Positions 43,309 to 53,345 of a DNA stretch of 64,000 nt are shown here, one piece after another. This DNA is from Massilia violaceinigra (lineage in GTDB: Bacteria; Pseudomonadota; Gammaproteobacteria; Burkholderiales; Burkholderiaceae_D). Under the pieces are notes generated by a model, which saw nothing but the letters and a program-made list of their open reading frames with translations, did not search any database and was not told the origin of the DNA. The position numbers and the translations under genes are program-made. The stretch spans positions 248,001 to 312,000 of the forward strand of contig NZ_CP024608.1 in assembly GCF_002752675.1 (NCBI RefSeq), read 5' to 3'. How positions within the stretch are numbered: position 1 is the first letter of the stretch; each line of letters begins with the position of its first letter.

Positions 43309-44658
43309 ATGGCGGACATGCCCCAGGATTGGGTAGCGCGCAGCCTGCGCAGCGTGTGGCACCCGTGCACGCAGATGCAGCACCACGCGAATGGCGATAA
43401 CAGCGTGCCGCTGATCCCGGTCAGCCACGGGCGCGGCGCGTGGCTGTACGACCATGAAGGCAAGCGCTATCTGGACGCGATCAGTTCGTGGTGGGTCAAC
43501 CTGTTCGGCCACGCCAATCCGGTTATCAACGCGGCCTTGAAGGACCAGCTGGACCGGCTGGAGCACGCCATGCTGGCCGGCTTCACGCACGAACCGGTGG
43601 TGCGCCTGTCGGAGCAATTGTCCGAGATGACCGGCAAGGTACTCGGCCACGCGTTCTACGCGTCGGACGGCGCATCTGCGGTTGAAATCGCGCTGAAAAT
43701 GAGTTTTCATGCGTGGCGCAACGCGGGCCTGTCCGACAAGCAGGAATTCGTCTGCCTGCAGGGCAGCTACCACGGCGAAACCATCGGCGCGCTGGCTGTC
43801 ACCGATGTGGCGCTGTTCAAGGATGCCTACGGCCCGCTGCTGCGCGCAGCGCGCGTGGTGACGTCGCCCGACGCGCGCAACGCACAAGACGGCGAAAGCG
43901 CCCAGGACGTGGCGCGCCGCGCCGCGGCCGACGTGGAAAAGCTGTTCGAGGAACGCGCCGGCCACATCGCCGCCATCATCATCGAGCCGCTGGTGCAGTG
44001 CGCGACCGGCATGGCGATGCACGATCCGCTTTACCTGACGCTGGTGCGCGAGCTGTGCGACCGCTTCCAGGTGCACATGATCCTCGACGAAATCGCGGTC
44101 GGCTGCGGACGCACCGGTACCTTTTTCGCCTGCGAACAGGCCGCCATCTGGCCCGACTTCCTGTGCCTGTCGAAGGGCATCAGCGGCGGCTACCTGCCGC
44201 TCTCGCTGGTGCTCACGCGCGACGAGGTGTACCAGGCCTTCTACAGCGCCGACGTCACGCGCGGCTTTTTGCATTCGCACTCGTACACCGGCAATCCGCT
44301 GGCCTGCCGCGCCGCGCTGGCGACCTTGCAGATCTTCAAGGACGACGACGTGTTGAACCGCAACCGCGCGCGCGCCACGCGCCTGACGACCGCGCTGGCG
44401 CCCTTGGCCGAGCATGAGCGCGTGCGCAATTTCCGCCAGCGCGGCATGATCTGGGCATTCGACGCGGTCGAACCCGACGCCGCGCGCGCGGCCACCTTTT
44501 CGCGCCGCTTCTTTGCCAGCGCGCTGGAAAACGAACTGCTGCTGCGCCCCATCGGCCGCACCGTCTACCTGATGCCGCCGTATATCCTCTCCGACGAGGA
44601 AAGCGACGGCCTGGCCGAGCGCACCCGCGCCGTATTCGACACCGTGATCGCGAGCTGA
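43309..44658 (+). CDS. bioA: Adenosylmethionine-8-amino-7-oxononanoate aminotransferase (BioA)
   Basis: The product is a 449-residue class III PLP aminotransferase that converts KAPA to DAPA with S-adenosylmethionine as amino donor. BioA features include VWHPCTQMQ near the N-terminus, YLDAISSWWVNLFGHANP, YASDGASAVEIALKMSFHAW and GSYHGETIGALAVTD. HMILDEIAVGCGRTGTFFACEQA carries the PLP Asp, and the PLP lysine lies in LCLSKGISGGYLPLS. The ATG at 43309 starts just after the liuC stop and overlaps no other coding sequence. The longer open frame extending into liuC is not family sequence. It is the first of four consecutive biotin genes. Confidence 0.95.
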   Translation: MADMPQDWVARSLRSVWHPCTQMQHHANGDNSVPLIPVSHGRGAWLYDHEGKRYLDAISSWWVNLFGHANPVINAALKDQLDRLEHAMLAGFTHEPVVRLSEQLSEMTGKVLGHAFYASDGASAVEIALKMSFHAWRNAGLSDKQEFVCLQGSYHGETIGALAVTDVALFKDAYGPLLRAARVVTSPDARNAQDGESAQDVARRAAADVEKLFEERAGHIAAIIIEPLVQCATGMAMHDPLYLTLVRELCDRFQVHMILDEIAVGCGRTGTFFACEQAAIWPDFLCLSKGISGGYLPLSLVLTRDEVYQAFYSADVTRGFLHSHSYTGNPLACRAALATLQIFKDDDVLNRNRARATRLTTALAPLAEHERVRNFRQRGMIWAFDAVEPDAARAATFSRRFFASALENELLLRPIGRTVYLMPPYILSDEESDGLAERTRAVFDTVIAS

Positions 44659-44661
44659 CCG

Positions 44662-45843
44662 ATGAAGCTGATTGATGCAATCGAGCGCCAACTGCGCCAG
44701 TTGGACGAGCAAAGCCTCACGCGCGAACGGCGCGTGATCGACACGCCCTGCAAGCCGCGCCTGATGGTGAACGGCCGCGCGCTGCTGGCCTTTGCCAGCA
44801 ACGACTACCTGGGCCTGGCGGCGCACCCGCGCGTGGTCGATGCGCTGCGCGAAGGCGCGGACCTGTACGGCGCCGGCAGCGGCGCCTCGCACCTGATTTC
44901 GGGCCATAGCCTGGCACACCAGCGGCTTGAAGACCGGCTGGCCGAATTCGTCGGCGCGCACCTGGAATCGGCACGCGCGCTGAGTTTTTGCACCGGCTAC
45001 ATGGCCAACCTGGCGATCCTCACCACCCTCGGTGCCGATGGCGACGCCCAGATTTTTTCGGAATCGCTCAACCATGCCTCGCTGATCGACGGCGCCAGAT
45101 TGGCGCGCGCCGCCGTCAAGGTGTATCCGCACGCGGACCTGGCGGCCCTGGGCGCGCTGCTGGCCGCCAGCAACGCCACGGCCAAGCTGGTGGTCACCGA
45201 CAGCGTGTTCAGCATGGATGGCGACATCGCCCCCCTGCCTGAACTGCTGGCGCTGTGCGAGGAGCATGGCGCGTGGCTGGTGATCGACGACGCCCACGGC
45301 TTCGGCGTGCTGGGCGCGCATGGACGCGGCGCGCTCGAACACTTCAACCTGCGCTCGCCGAATATCGTCTACATGGGCACCCTCGGCAAGGCCGCCGGCG
45401 TCGGTGGCGCTTTTGTCGCGGCGCACGCCAGCGTGATCGAACTGATGATCCAGCGCGGCCGGCCCTACATCTACACCACCGCAGCACCGCCGGCGCTGGC
45501 GCATGCCCTGATGACCAGCATCGACATCATCGGCGGCGACGAAGGCGCCTCGCGCCGCGCGCACCTGCAGTCGCTGATCGCGGCCTTCGACGAACAGATA
45601 GACCTGAAACGCTGGCAGCGCGTGCCCTCGGCCACCGCCATCCAGGCGATCGTCATCGGCACCAACGAAGAAGTGCTGCGCATCGGCGCCGGCCTGCACG
45701 GGCATGGCCTGTGGGTGCCGGCGATCCGGCCTCCGACCGTGCCCGAAGGGACGGCCCGCCTGCGCGTGACCCTGTCGGCCGCGCACACGCATGACGAAGT
45801 CGCGCAGCTCGCCGCTGTGCTCAACGACCTGGAAAGGACGTGA
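44662..45843 (+). CDS. bioF: 8-amino-7-oxononanoate synthase (BioF)
   Basis: The product is a 393-residue alpha-oxoamine synthase that condenses pimeloyl-thioester with L-alanine. The signature blocks are [56 protein letters not shown], the [12 protein letters not shown]-ring region ([22 protein letters not shown]), and the PLP lysine in [15 protein letters not shown]. Length and order are normal. It lies 3 bases after bioA; bioD follows with its ATG one base after the stop. Confidence 0.95.
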   Translation: MKLIDAIERQLRQLDEQSLTRERRVIDTPCKPRLMVNGRALLAFASNDYLGLAAHPRVVDALREGADLYGAGSGASHLISGHSLAHQRLEDRLAEFVGAHLESARALSFCTGYMANLAILTTLGADGDAQIFSESLNHASLIDGARLARAAVKVYPHADLAALGALLAASNATAKLVVTDSVFSMDGDIAPLPELLALCEEHGAWLVIDDAHGFGVLGAHGRGALEHFNLRSPNIVYMGTLGKAAGVGGAFVAAHASVIELMIQRGRPYIYTTAAPPALAHALMTSIDIIGGDEGASRRAHLQSLIAAFDEQIDLKRWQRVPSATAIQAIVIGTNEEVLRIGAGLHGHGLWVPAIRPPTVPEGTARLRVTLSAAHTHDEVAQLAAVLNDLERT

Positions 45844-45844
45844 G

Positions 45845-46651
45845 ATGAGCCTCAATGATCCCATCGTACCCGTGGTGACCGAACCGGCGGTCGACGCCGA
45901 ACCTGTGCTGGTGGCCGAGCCGCAGCCGTCGCTGGCGGCCGAAGGCCTGCCCTCGCGCTTTTGCTGTTTTGTTACCGGCACCGACACCGAAATCGGCAAG
46001 ACGCTGGTCTCGGCCGCGATCCTGCATACGCTGGTGGCCGGCGGCGTGCGCGCCTGCGGCATGAAGCCGGTGGCCGCCGGCGCCACCATGCGCAACGGCG
46101 AACTGCATAACGACGACGCCGACATGCTGGTCGGCGAAAGCAGCGTGCACCTGCCGGTCAACATCACCACCCCGTACATGCTGCGCGAAGCCTGCGCGCC
46201 GCACATCGCCGCCAAGATCGATGGCGTGACCATCGAACCGGTGCCGATCATCGCCGCCTATGCCGAAATCGCGGCCGCCTCGGACGCCGTGGTGGTCGAG
46301 GGCGTGGGCGGTTTCCGGGTGCCGTTCTCGGACCATTTCGACAGTGCCCAGCTGGCCGAACAACTCAACCTGCCGGTGATCCTGGTGGTGGGTCTGCGCC
46401 TTGGCTGCATCAGCCATGCGCTGCTGACGGTCGAAGCGATTATCGCGCGCGGCCTGGTGCTGGCCGGCTGGGTCGTCAACGAGATCGATCCCGACATGCG
46501 CTTCGCCGACGAAAATGTCAAGGCGCTGGCGGAGCGCATCCCGGCGCGCCTGCTGGGGCGCATCCCGTACCTGGACCAGCCGAATGCTGCCGACGCGGCC
46601 AAATTTATTGATCTCGCGGGGCTGCCTGGCTGGCCGTCCGCGTGCGACTGA
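45845..46651 (+). CDS. bioD: Dethiobiotin synthetase (BioD) with N-terminal extension
   Basis: The product has 268 residues. The P-loop [20 protein letters not shown] starts at about residue 40, and GMKPVAAGA carries the conserved catalytic Lys. The DAPA-binding loop follows ([20 protein letters not shown]), and [15 protein letters not shown] matches the EGAGG motif, here with Val for Ala. The first 38 residues ([24 protein letters not shown]) are a Pro/Val/Glu-rich extension not found in the E. coli enzyme and may be unstructured. Start ATG 45845 with GTGAG upstream; no later ATG is better placed before the P-loop. Pathway position: DAPA plus CO2 to dethiobiotin. Confidence 0.93.
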   Translation: MSLNDPIVPVVTEPAVDAEPVLVAEPQPSLAAEGLPSRFCCFVTGTDTEIGKTLVSAAILHTLVAGGVRACGMKPVAAGATMRNGELHNDDADMLVGESSVHLPVNITTPYMLREACAPHIAAKIDGVTIEPVPIIAAYAEIAAASDAVVVEGVGGFRVPFSDHFDSAQLAEQLNLPVILVVGLRLGCISHALLTVEAIIARGLVLAGWVVNEIDPDMRFADENVKALAERIPARLLGRIPYLDQPNAADAAKFIDLAGLPGWPSACD

Positions 46652-46664
46652 ACCTGAAGGAACC

Positions 46665-47702
46665 ATGATGTCCCAAACCCAAGCTGTCTCTTTCCACCCG
46701 CCCGCGGCCGCGATCACCCTGCCGGAAGCGGCCACCTGGCCTCTGGCGGACGTGCTGGCGCTGTTCGAGCTGCCGTTCAATGAACTGATGTTCCAGGCCC
46801 AGACGGTGCACCGCAAGCAGTTCCCGGCGGGCGACGTCGAACTGGCCACGCTGTTGTCGATCAAGACCGGCGGCTGCGAGGAAGACTGCAGCTACTGCCC
46901 GCAGGCGGCGCGCTACGACACCGGCGTCGAAGCCAAGAAGATCCTCGGCATCGAGACGGTGCTCGACGCGGCACGCCAGGCCAAGGCCAACGGCGCCACC
47001 CGCTTCTGCATGGGCGCCGCGTGGCGCAGCCCGAAAGAGCGCGACATGGAAAAGGTCGAAGAGATGGTGCGCGAAGTCAAGGCACTGGGCCTGGAAACGT
47101 GCGCCACCCTCGGCATGCTTGAGGAAGGCCAGGCCGACCGCCTGAAAGAAGCTGGCCTGGACTACTACAACCACAATCTGGACACGGCGCCCGAGTTCTA
47201 CAGCAACGTGATCTCGACCCGCGAATACCAGGATCGCCTGGACACCCTGGGCCGCGTGCGCAACGCCGGCTTGAAGGTCTGCTGCGGCGGCATCGTCGGC
47301 ATGGGCGAATCGCGCCTGCAGCGCGCCGGCCTGATTGCGCAACTGGCCAACCTGAATCCGTATCCGGAATCGGTGCCGGTCAATCACCTGGTGCAGGTCG
47401 AAGGCACGCCGCTGCACGGCATGGACCCGCTCGACCCGTTCGAATTCGTACGCACCATCGCGGTTGCCCGCATCACCATGCCAGAGGCGCGCGTACGCTT
47501 GTCGGCGGGGCGCCGCCAGATGGGCGAAGCGGTGCAGGCGATGTGCTTCCTGGCCGGCGCCAATTCGATTTTCTACGGCGACAAGCTGCTCACCACCGAC
47601 AACCCGGAAGCCGAAGACGACCGCGTGCTGCTGGCCAAACTGGGCCTGGTGACGCGCGCATCGACCCTGGAATCGGCGCCCAAGGCCAGCTGCGGCGGCT
47701 GA
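46665..47702 (+). CDS. bioB: Biotin synthase (BioB)
   Basis: The product is a 345-residue radical-SAM enzyme that inserts sulfur into dethiobiotin. The cluster motif is [18 protein letters not shown] (CxxxCxxC). [13 protein letters not shown] [17 protein letters not shown], the second cluster cysteine and Arg region [17 protein letters not shown], and the C-terminal [34 protein letters not shown] are all canonical. ATG at 46665 has AAGGAA 5 bases upstream; a second ATG follows immediately. The long open frame before it lies inside bioD and is not coding. The liuD gene begins 36 bases later, so newly made biotin is encoded next to its consumer. Confidence 0.96.
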   Translation: MMSQTQAVSFHPPAAAITLPEAATWPLADVLALFELPFNELMFQAQTVHRKQFPAGDVELATLLSIKTGGCEEDCSYCPQAARYDTGVEAKKILGIETVLDAARQAKANGATRFCMGAAWRSPKERDMEKVEEMVREVKALGLETCATLGMLEEGQADRLKEAGLDYYNHNLDTAPEFYSNVISTREYQDRLDTLGRVRNAGLKVCCGGIVGMGESRLQRAGLIAQLANLNPYPESVPVNHLVQVEGTPLHGMDPLDPFEFVRTIAVARITMPEARVRLSAGRRQMGEAVQAMCFLAGANSIFYGDKLLTTDNPEAEDDRVLLAKLGLVTRASTLESAPKASCGG

Positions 47703-47738
47703 TCCACCTTTTAGAACAACATCGATCGAGACCCACGC

Positions 47739-49781
47739 ATGTTCACAAAAATCCTCATCGCCAACCGTGGCGAAATCGCTTGCCGTGTAGCCGCTACCGC
47801 GCGCCGCATGGGCATCAGGACTGTCGCCGTGTACTCCGAGGCGGACGCGAACGCCAAGCATGTCGCGGTATGCGATGAAGCTGTGCTGATCGGCCCTGCC
47901 GCCGCCAAGGAAAGTTATCTGTGCGGCGACAAGATCATCGCCGTGGCGCTGGCCACCGGCGCTGAAGCGATCCACCCCGGCTATGGCTTTTTGTCGGAGA
48001 ACGCGGAATTCGCCGACGCCTGCGCCGAAGTGGGCCTGGTGTTCATTGGCCCGCCGGGTTCGGCCATGCGTGCGATGGGTTCCAAGTCGGCTGCGAAGTC
48101 GCTGATGGAAAAGGCCAATGTGCCGCTGGTGCCTGGCTACCACGGTGACGAGCAGGACCCGGACTTTTTGCAGAAACAGGGCGACCGCATCGGCTACCCG
48201 GTACTGCTCAAGGCCAGTGCCGGTGGTGGCGGCAAGGGCATGCGCGTGATCGAAAAATCGGAAGACTTCAAGGCGGCACTGGCCTCGTGCAAGCGCGAGG
48301 CGATCAGCTCCTTCGGCGACGATAAGGTCCTCGCCGAAAAGTACCTTCTGCGTCCGCGTCATATCGAGATCCAGGTATTCGCCGACACCCATGGCAATTG
48401 CGTCTACCTGCACGAGCGCGATTGCTCGGTGCAGCGGCGCCACCAGAAGGTGCTGGAAGAAGCGCCGGCGCCGGGCATGTCGCCTGAGCGCCGCGCCGCC
48501 ATGGGCGAGGCCGCGGTGGCCGCTGCCCGCGCGGTGGGTTACGTGGGCGCGGGCACGGTCGAATTCATCGCCAACCAGGATGGTTCGTTCTACTTCATGG
48601 AAATGAACACGCGCCTGCAGGTCGAGCACCCAGTGACCGAAATGATCACCGGGACCGACCTGGTGGAGTGGCAGCTGCGCGTGGCCAACGGCCAGCCGCT
48701 GCCGAAAAAGCAGGCCGAACTGGGCATCCACGGCCATGCGATCGAGGCGCGCATCTACGCCGAGAATCCTGAAAAGGGCTTCCTGCCGTCGATCGGCACC
48801 TTGCGCCATATGGATACGCCGGGCGCTGTGAGTTTTGAGCTGGGCGGAACGCCGGGCGGTTCGCCGGCGGCGGTGCGCATCGATTCCGGCGTGCGCGAAG
48901 GCGACGCCATTTCGCCGTTCTACGACCCGATGATCGCCAAGCTGATTGTCTGGGGCGCGGACCGCACGCAGGCGCTGGCGCGCATGTCGCAGGCGCTGGC
49001 CGAGTTCCAGATCGTTGGCCTGGCCACGAATATCGCCTTCCTCAAGCGCCTGGTCGAAGGCGCCGCATTCGCGACGGCCGATCTGGACACGGGCCTGATC
49101 GAGCGCAATGGGGACACCTTGTTCCCGCTGCCGAAAGCGGCGCCTGTCGGCGCGCTGGCGCTGGCCGCGGTGGCCTTGACCAGCGCCGAAAAGCAGGCGT
49201 CAATCGGGCAGTCGCACAATCGGGCAGACCCGTGGGGCAATGCGCTCGGCTGGCGCCTGAACAGCGCCTACCAGCGCCAGCTCTCGTTCACCGACGAGTA
49301 TTCGGCGGCGAAGGAAGGCAAGGGGTACAACGTCGGCCTGACGTATCGCCCACATGGGTGGGATTTGACGGTCAATGGCATCGACGCCGAGCTGGCGGTC
49401 ACGGCGCAGAATGGCGCCGAGCTGTCGATCACGCTTGGCGCGACCTCGATCCACGGCGCCGTGCGGGTTGACGGCGACACCTTCCACGTATTCACGGGCG
49501 GCCGCCACTTCGTGCTGGTCTATAACGACCCGATGGCGCATGCCGGCGAAGCCGAAGCCGCAGGCGGGCGCCTGACCGCGCCAATGCCGGGCAAAGTGGT
49601 GGCGGTACTCGCCACCAAAGGACAGCAAGTCAAGAAGGGCGACCCGCTCGTCATCATGGAAGCGATGAAGATGGAACATACCATCGGCGCACCAAGCGAC
49701 GGGCTGGTGGAAGAAATTCTGTATCAGGTAGGAGACCAGGTCGCCGACGGCGCACCGCTGTTGGCATTCAAGGCAGCATAA
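47739..49781 (+). CDS. liuD: Methylcrotonyl-CoA carboxylase, biotin-containing (alpha) subunit
   Basis: The product has 680 residues. The biotin carboxylase domain (about 1-450) has FTKILIANRGEIACRV, HPGYGFLSENAEFADAC, the ATP-grasp loop LLKASAGGGGKGMRVI, and HLHERDCS-type VYLHERDCSVQRRHQKVLEEAPAP. A linker/BT domain follows (about 460-590). The C-terminal biotin carboxyl carrier domain has the attachment site EAMKMEH at about residues 643-649. Because it sits in a cluster with liuB, liuC and HMG-CoA lyase, it is methylcrotonyl-CoA rather than propionyl-CoA carboxylase. Confidence 0.94.
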   Translation: MFTKILIANRGEIACRVAATARRMGIRTVAVYSEADANAKHVAVCDEAVLIGPAAAKESYLCGDKIIAVALATGAEAIHPGYGFLSENAEFADACAEVGLVFIGPPGSAMRAMGSKSAAKSLMEKANVPLVPGYHGDEQDPDFLQKQGDRIGYPVLLKASAGGGGKGMRVIEKSEDFKAALASCKREAISSFGDDKVLAEKYLLRPRHIEIQVFADTHGNCVYLHERDCSVQRRHQKVLEEAPAPGMSPERRAAMGEAAVAAARAVGYVGAGTVEFIANQDGSFYFMEMNTRLQVEHPVTEMITGTDLVEWQLRVANGQPLPKKQAELGIHGHAIEARIYAENPEKGFLPSIGTLRHMDTPGAVSFELGGTPGGSPAAVRIDSGVREGDAISPFYDPMIAKLIVWGADRTQALARMSQALAEFQIVGLATNIAFLKRLVEGAAFATADLDTGLIERNGDTLFPLPKAAPVGALALAAVALTSAEKQASIGQSHNRADPWGNALGWRLNSAYQRQLSFTDEYSAAKEGKGYNVGLTYRPHGWDLTVNGIDAELAVTAQNGAELSITLGATSIHGAVRVDGDTFHVFTGGRHFVLVYNDPMAHAGEAEAAGGRLTAPMPGKVVAVLATKGQQVKKGDPLVIMEAMKMEHTIGAPSDGLVEEILYQVGDQVADGAPLLAFKAA

Positions 49782-49809
49782 AAACCAGAAAAGCATAGTG
49801 GAGACAAGC

Positions 49810-50739
49810 ATGCGCATTCTTCTACATCGAGCCGACGGCGTCACCGAGCCGTGGGTCCGCGATTTCGCCAGCGTGCTGCCCCAGGCCGAGGTGGTGCTCT
49901 GGCAGGAGGGCGTGCCCTGCGCGCCTTGCGATTACGCCGTTCTGTGGTCGCCACCGGCGGCGCTGCTCGACCACCTGGCCAAGGTCAAGGCGATTTTCCT
50001 GACCGGCGCCGGCGTGGACGCCATTCTCAAGTTCGGCGACGCGCTGCCGCCGGTGCCCATCATTCGCCTGGGCGACGCCGGCATGGCGATCCAGATGGCC
50101 GAGTACGTAGCCCATGCGGTGCTGCGCTACTACCGCCGCTTCGACGAATACGAACGCCAGGCGCGGCGTGGCGTTTGGTCGCCGCTGCCGCAGTTCGACA
50201 AGGCGCAGTTCACGGTCGGCGTAATGGGCATGGGGATGCTGGGACGGCGCGTGCTCGACTCGCTGGCCCACTTTGGTTTTCCGCTGCGGGGCTGGAGCCG
50301 CAGCCAGAAGGACATCGATGGCGTCACCTGTTTTTCGGGCGACGACGGCCTCGATGAATTCTTGCGCGGTACGCGGGTGCTGGTGTGCATGCTGCCGCTC
50401 ACCCACGACACCACCAACCTGCTGGCGCGCGCCAATCTGTCCAAGCTGCCCGAAGGGGCGTATGTGGTCAACGTGGCGCGCGGCGCGCACGTGGCCGAGC
50501 CGGATTTGCTGACTCTGATCCGTGCGGGCCACATCGCCGGCGCCACGCTCGACGTATTCCGCAACGAGCCGCTGCCCGGGCCGCACCCGTTCTGGGACGA
50601 GCCGCGCATCACCATCACGCCGCATATCTCGGCGCTGACCTTGCGCAGCGAAAGCGTGGCGCAGATCGCCGGCAAGATCGGCGCGCTCGAACGCGGCGAG
50701 CCGGTGGCCGACATGGTCGACCGCGCACGCGGGTATTAA
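49810..50739 (+). CDS. ghrA: Glyoxylate/hydroxypyruvate reductase A-like 2-hydroxyacid dehydrogenase
   Basis: The product is a 309-residue NAD(P)-dependent D-2-hydroxyacid dehydrogenase. The Rossmann motif is FTVGVMGMGMLGRRVLDSLAHFGFPLRGWSRS. The catalytic Arg is in VVNVARGAHV, the Glu in TLDVFRNEPLPGPHPFWDEP and the His in ITITPHISAL. GhrA reduces glyoxylate and hydroxypyruvate. Its place between liuD and HMG-CoA lyase has no obvious link to leucine degradation. It may reduce a pathway-derived 2-keto acid, or it may simply be a passenger. The start is ATG at 49810; a GTG at 49798 is less likely. Confidence 0.9.
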   Translation: MRILLHRADGVTEPWVRDFASVLPQAEVVLWQEGVPCAPCDYAVLWSPPAALLDHLAKVKAIFLTGAGVDAILKFGDALPPVPIIRLGDAGMAIQMAEYVAHAVLRYYRRFDEYERQARRGVWSPLPQFDKAQFTVGVMGMGMLGRRVLDSLAHFGFPLRGWSRSQKDIDGVTCFSGDDGLDEFLRGTRVLVCMLPLTHDTTNLLARANLSKLPEGAYVVNVARGAHVAEPDLLTLIRAGHIAGATLDVFRNEPLPGPHPFWDEPRITITPHISALTLRSESVAQIAGKIGALERGEPVADMVDRARGY

Positions 50740-50774
50740 CGCGCATGTATTCACATTTCGAACAAGGAACCGAC

Positions 50775-51686
50775 ATGAGCACCCTGCCGCAGAAAGTCAA
50801 GATCGTTGAAGTCGGGCCGCGCGACGGCCTGCAAAACGAGAAGGAGTCGGTCAGCGCCGCCGTCAAGATCGAGCTGGTCGACAGCCTCTCGCGCGCCGGC
50901 TTCGCCAACATCGAAGCGGCGTCGTTTGTGTCGCCCAAGTGGGTGCCGCAGATGGCGACCAGCACCGAGGTGATGGCCGGGATCACGCGCCGTACCGGCA
51001 CCATTTATTCGGCGCTCACGCCGAATATGCAGGGCTTCGATGCCGCGCTGGCCGCCAAAGCCGACGAAGTTGTCATCTTCGGCTCGGCCTCGGAAGCGTT
51101 CTCGCAAACGAACATCAACTGCTCGATCGCCGAATCGATTGCGCGTTTCGAGAGCGTGGCCAAGGCGGCCAAGGATCATGGCCTGCGCCTGCGCGGGAGC
51201 ATCAGCTGCGCGTTCGGCTGCCCGTACCAGGGCGAGGTGCCGCTCGACGCCGTGGCGGACGTGGTGGGCCGCATGCGCGAGCTGGGATGCGACGAGATCG
51301 ACATCGCCGATACCATCGGCGTATCGACCGCGCGCAAGACGCAGGCGGTGATGCTGCGCGCGGCGCAGGAGTTTCATCTGGACCGGATCTCGGGGCACTT
51401 TCACGACACGTACGGGCAGGCGCTGGCCAATATCTACGCCAGCCTGGAAGTGGGTGTGTCGATCTTTCATTCGTCGGTGTCGGGCCTGGGCGGATGCCCG
51501 TACGCCAAGGGTGCGACAGGGAATGTGGCGACCGAGGATGTGCTGTACCTGATGCAGGGTCTTGGCATCGAGACCGGGATCGATCTCGATATGGTGGTCG
51601 ATGCGGGGCAGTTCATTTCGCAGCACCTGGGGCGCAAGGGTTCCAGCCGCGCGGGCAATGCGCTTGCGGCCAAGCGCGCCAGCTGA
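50775..51686 (+). CDS. liuE: Hydroxymethylglutaryl-CoA lyase
   Basis: The product is a 303-residue HMG-CoA lyase, which yields acetyl-CoA and acetoacetate as the last step of leucine degradation. Key blocks are KIVEVGPRDGLQNEKESV (metal-binding Asp and catalytic Arg region), EAASFVSPKWVPQMA, ISGHFHDTYGQALANIYASLEVGVSIFHSSVSGLGGCPYAKGATGNVATEDVLY. The last contains the His-x-His metal ligands and the active-site Cys loop GCPYAKGATGN. AAGGAA is 6 bases before the ATG. It closes the cluster; a REP-like hairpin follows 50 bases downstream. Confidence 0.95.
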   Translation: MSTLPQKVKIVEVGPRDGLQNEKESVSAAVKIELVDSLSRAGFANIEAASFVSPKWVPQMATSTEVMAGITRRTGTIYSALTPNMQGFDAALAAKADEVVIFGSASEAFSQTNINCSIAESIARFESVAKAAKDHGLRLRGSISCAFGCPYQGEVPLDAVADVVGRMRELGCDEIDIADTIGVSTARKTQAVMLRAAQEFHLDRISGHFHDTYGQALANIYASLEVGVSIFHSSVSGLGGCPYAKGATGNVATEDVLYLMQGLGIETGIDLDMVVDAGQFISQHLGRKGSSRAGNALAAKRAS

Positions 51687-51734
51687 TTCACACCCGTAAG
51701 TTTAAAACCGAGTTTGCTTGCGGATCGAAGGTGC

Positions 51735-51764
51735 CTTGGATTCCCGCCTGCGCGGGAATGACGG
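51735..51764. repeat. REP-like hairpin (single arm), possible terminator of the liu-bio cluster
   Basis: ATTCCCGC (51740-51747), loop CTGC, GCGGGAAT (51752-51759) is a perfect 8-bp stem flanked by CTTGG and GACGG. Read on the minus strand, 28 of 30 bases match the left arm of the paired element at 30062-30153, so both belong to one interspersed family. It lies between the convergent HMG-CoA lyase and LysR genes and may stop transcription from both sides. There is no U-run. Confidence 0.7.
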
Positions 51765-51787
51765 TCTTGAGGGTACGGGTACTAAGA

Positions 51788-52684
51788 CTAAGACCGGCTG
51801 TGGGCGATGAAGTCGCGCAGGAAGGCGATGAACATTCCCACCTTGGCCGGCAGATGGCGCGTGTTCGGATAGACCGCGTACACGCCCTGTTCGGGCAACG
51901 CATACCCGGGCAGTAGCCTTAGCAGACGTCCTGCAGCCAAATCCTCTTGCACCAGCCACTCAGGCAAAATCGCCACGCCGGCACCGGCCAGCGCGAAGCT
52001 GCGCATGCCGGCGGCGTTGTCGGTGACGATGCGCTGGCGTGGATGCGTGGTGGCGACGATCTCGCCGCTGGCCGTGTGCGTCCAGCTTAACGGTCCTTCA
52101 AAACGCGTGTGGAAGATGCCATCGAGTGCTTGCAGCTCTTGCGGCGTAGCGGGCGCCTGGTGGCGTTCGAGGTACGCGGCACTGGCGACGGGCACAGTGG
52201 CGAAGCGCTCCATCAGCGCCGCCCGATACGTCGAGTCGCGCAGGCTGCCAAGACGCAGGGCCAGGTCGAAGCGGTCCGATACCAGATCCGCCAGACCGGG
52301 CGAGGCCGAAAAATCCACTTTCAATCCTTCGTGCCGCTGCGCGAACGCGGCCAGCGCGGGCACCACCATGTGCGCGCCGTATTCGGCGGTCGAGGTCACG
52401 CGCAAGGTGCCCGTCAATGCCGCATGGCTGCTGCGGGCGGCGTCGATCGCGGCCTCGGCCTGCGACAGCACCTGCACGCAGCTGTCGAAGAAACGCTGGC
52501 CGGCGTCGGTGAGGGCGATACGGCGCGTGGTGCGGGTCAGCAGCGACACGCCGAGCTCGCCTTCGAGCCGCTTCAGGTTGAAGCTCAGCATGGCCTTGGT
52601 GACGTCGAGGCTGGCCGCGGCCTTCGTGAACGAACCGGTCTCGACGATAGCAACGAACATCTGCAGCCGGTTCAGGTTCAGCAT
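51788..52684 (-). CDS. LysR-family transcriptional regulator
   Basis: The product has 298 residues. The N-terminal HTH is LNRLQMFVAIVETGSFTKAAASLDVTKAMLSFNLKRLEGELGVSLLTRTTRRIALT, followed by the CrgA/DmlR-type effector domain (LTGTLRVTSTAEYGAHMVVPALAAFAQRH...). This subgroup is abundant in beta-proteobacteria and usually regulates a divergent gene. Here the divergent neighbour is the cupin gene at 52796, separated by 111 bases. The ATG at 52684 is preferred over an in-frame start at 52705, because it directly precedes the LNRLQMF family start. Confidence 0.92.
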   Translation of the reverse strand: MLNLNRLQMFVAIVETGSFTKAAASLDVTKAMLSFNLKRLEGELGVSLLTRTTRRIALTDAGQRFFDSCVQVLSQAEAAIDAARSSHAALTGTLRVTSTAEYGAHMVVPALAAFAQRHEGLKVDFSASPGLADLVSDRFDLALRLGSLRDSTYRAALMERFATVPVASAAYLERHQAPATPQELQALDGIFHTRFEGPLSWTHTASGEIVATTHPRQRIVTDNAAGMRSFALAGAGVAILPEWLVQEDLAAGRLLRLLPGYALPEQGVYAVYPNTRHLPAKVGMFIAFLRDFIAHSRS

Positions 52685-52795
52685 AAATAGGCAATCGATT
52701 GTCAATTCAATTTGACAGTGTATTACGGTTACCGCTGTTTTTCTTCCTGTGCCGCACTCCTATAATGGCTTATCACTTAAGCAAAGGAGAGCTGC

Positions 52796-53311
52796 ATGCC
52801 CCATCCCATCATCAACCTCGATCAGCTGGCGCTGCAAGACTTGCCGCCGCAATATGCAGCCACTGGCCCGGCTGCCGAACGGTTTGCGCCGCGCATGGCC
52901 ATGATTGGCGAACTGATCGGCATGCGCGCGCTGGGCTGCAACCTGACCGTGCTGGCGCCGGGCAAGCGCGCCTTCCCTTTTCATAACCACAGAGTGAACG
53001 AAGAGGTGTTCATCGTTGTCGAAGGGTGTGGAACGATCAGGATCGGGGCCGCGAGCTATCCGCTGCGGCAGGGGGACATTGTTGCCTGTCCGGCGGGCGG
53101 GCAGGAGACGGCACATCAAATCATCAATACGGGGGAAGTGGAGTTGCGCTACCTGGCGCTGAGTACGAACAAATCACCGGAAGTGGTGGAATTTCCCGAT
53201 TCGGGGAAGTATGCGACACTGCTGCTCGATGCAGGCGGCGGTGCAAACACCTTGCCACAACGGACAGTGGGCCACATTGGCCAATCGGTCGACTACTGGG
53301 AAGGAGAATGA
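52796..53311 (+). CDS. Cupin-domain protein
   Basis: The product is a 171-residue single cupin. Motif 1 is KRAFPFHNHRVNEEVFIVVEGCGTIRIG (His-His and Glu metal ligands), and motif 2 is PLRQGDIVACPAGGQETAHQIINTG. The rest (LRYLALSTNKSPEVVEFPDSGKYATLL) is shared by a family of uncharacterised cupins in proteobacteria. An AAGGAG box lies 6 bases before the ATG. The divergent LysR gene may be its regulator. The substrate is unknown; this cupin group is sometimes annotated as a sugar or auxin-binding-like protein, without evidence here. Confidence 0.85.
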   Translation: MPHPIINLDQLALQDLPPQYAATGPAAERFAPRMAMIGELIGMRALGCNLTVLAPGKRAFPFHNHRVNEEVFIVVEGCGTIRIGAASYPLRQGDIVACPAGGQETAHQIINTGEVELRYLALSTNKSPEVVEFPDSGKYATLLLDAGGGANTLPQRTVGHIGQSVDYWEGE

Positions 53312-53345
53312 TGCTGCAAGAGAGAACTACGAGAGGGAGATATGA

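Noticed and set aside
43171..46251. A minus-strand open frame of about 1,000 codons across bioA, bioF and bioD
   Set aside because: Low-complexity Arg/Gly/Ala translation with no motif. The plus strand has three complete biotin enzymes in the same place.
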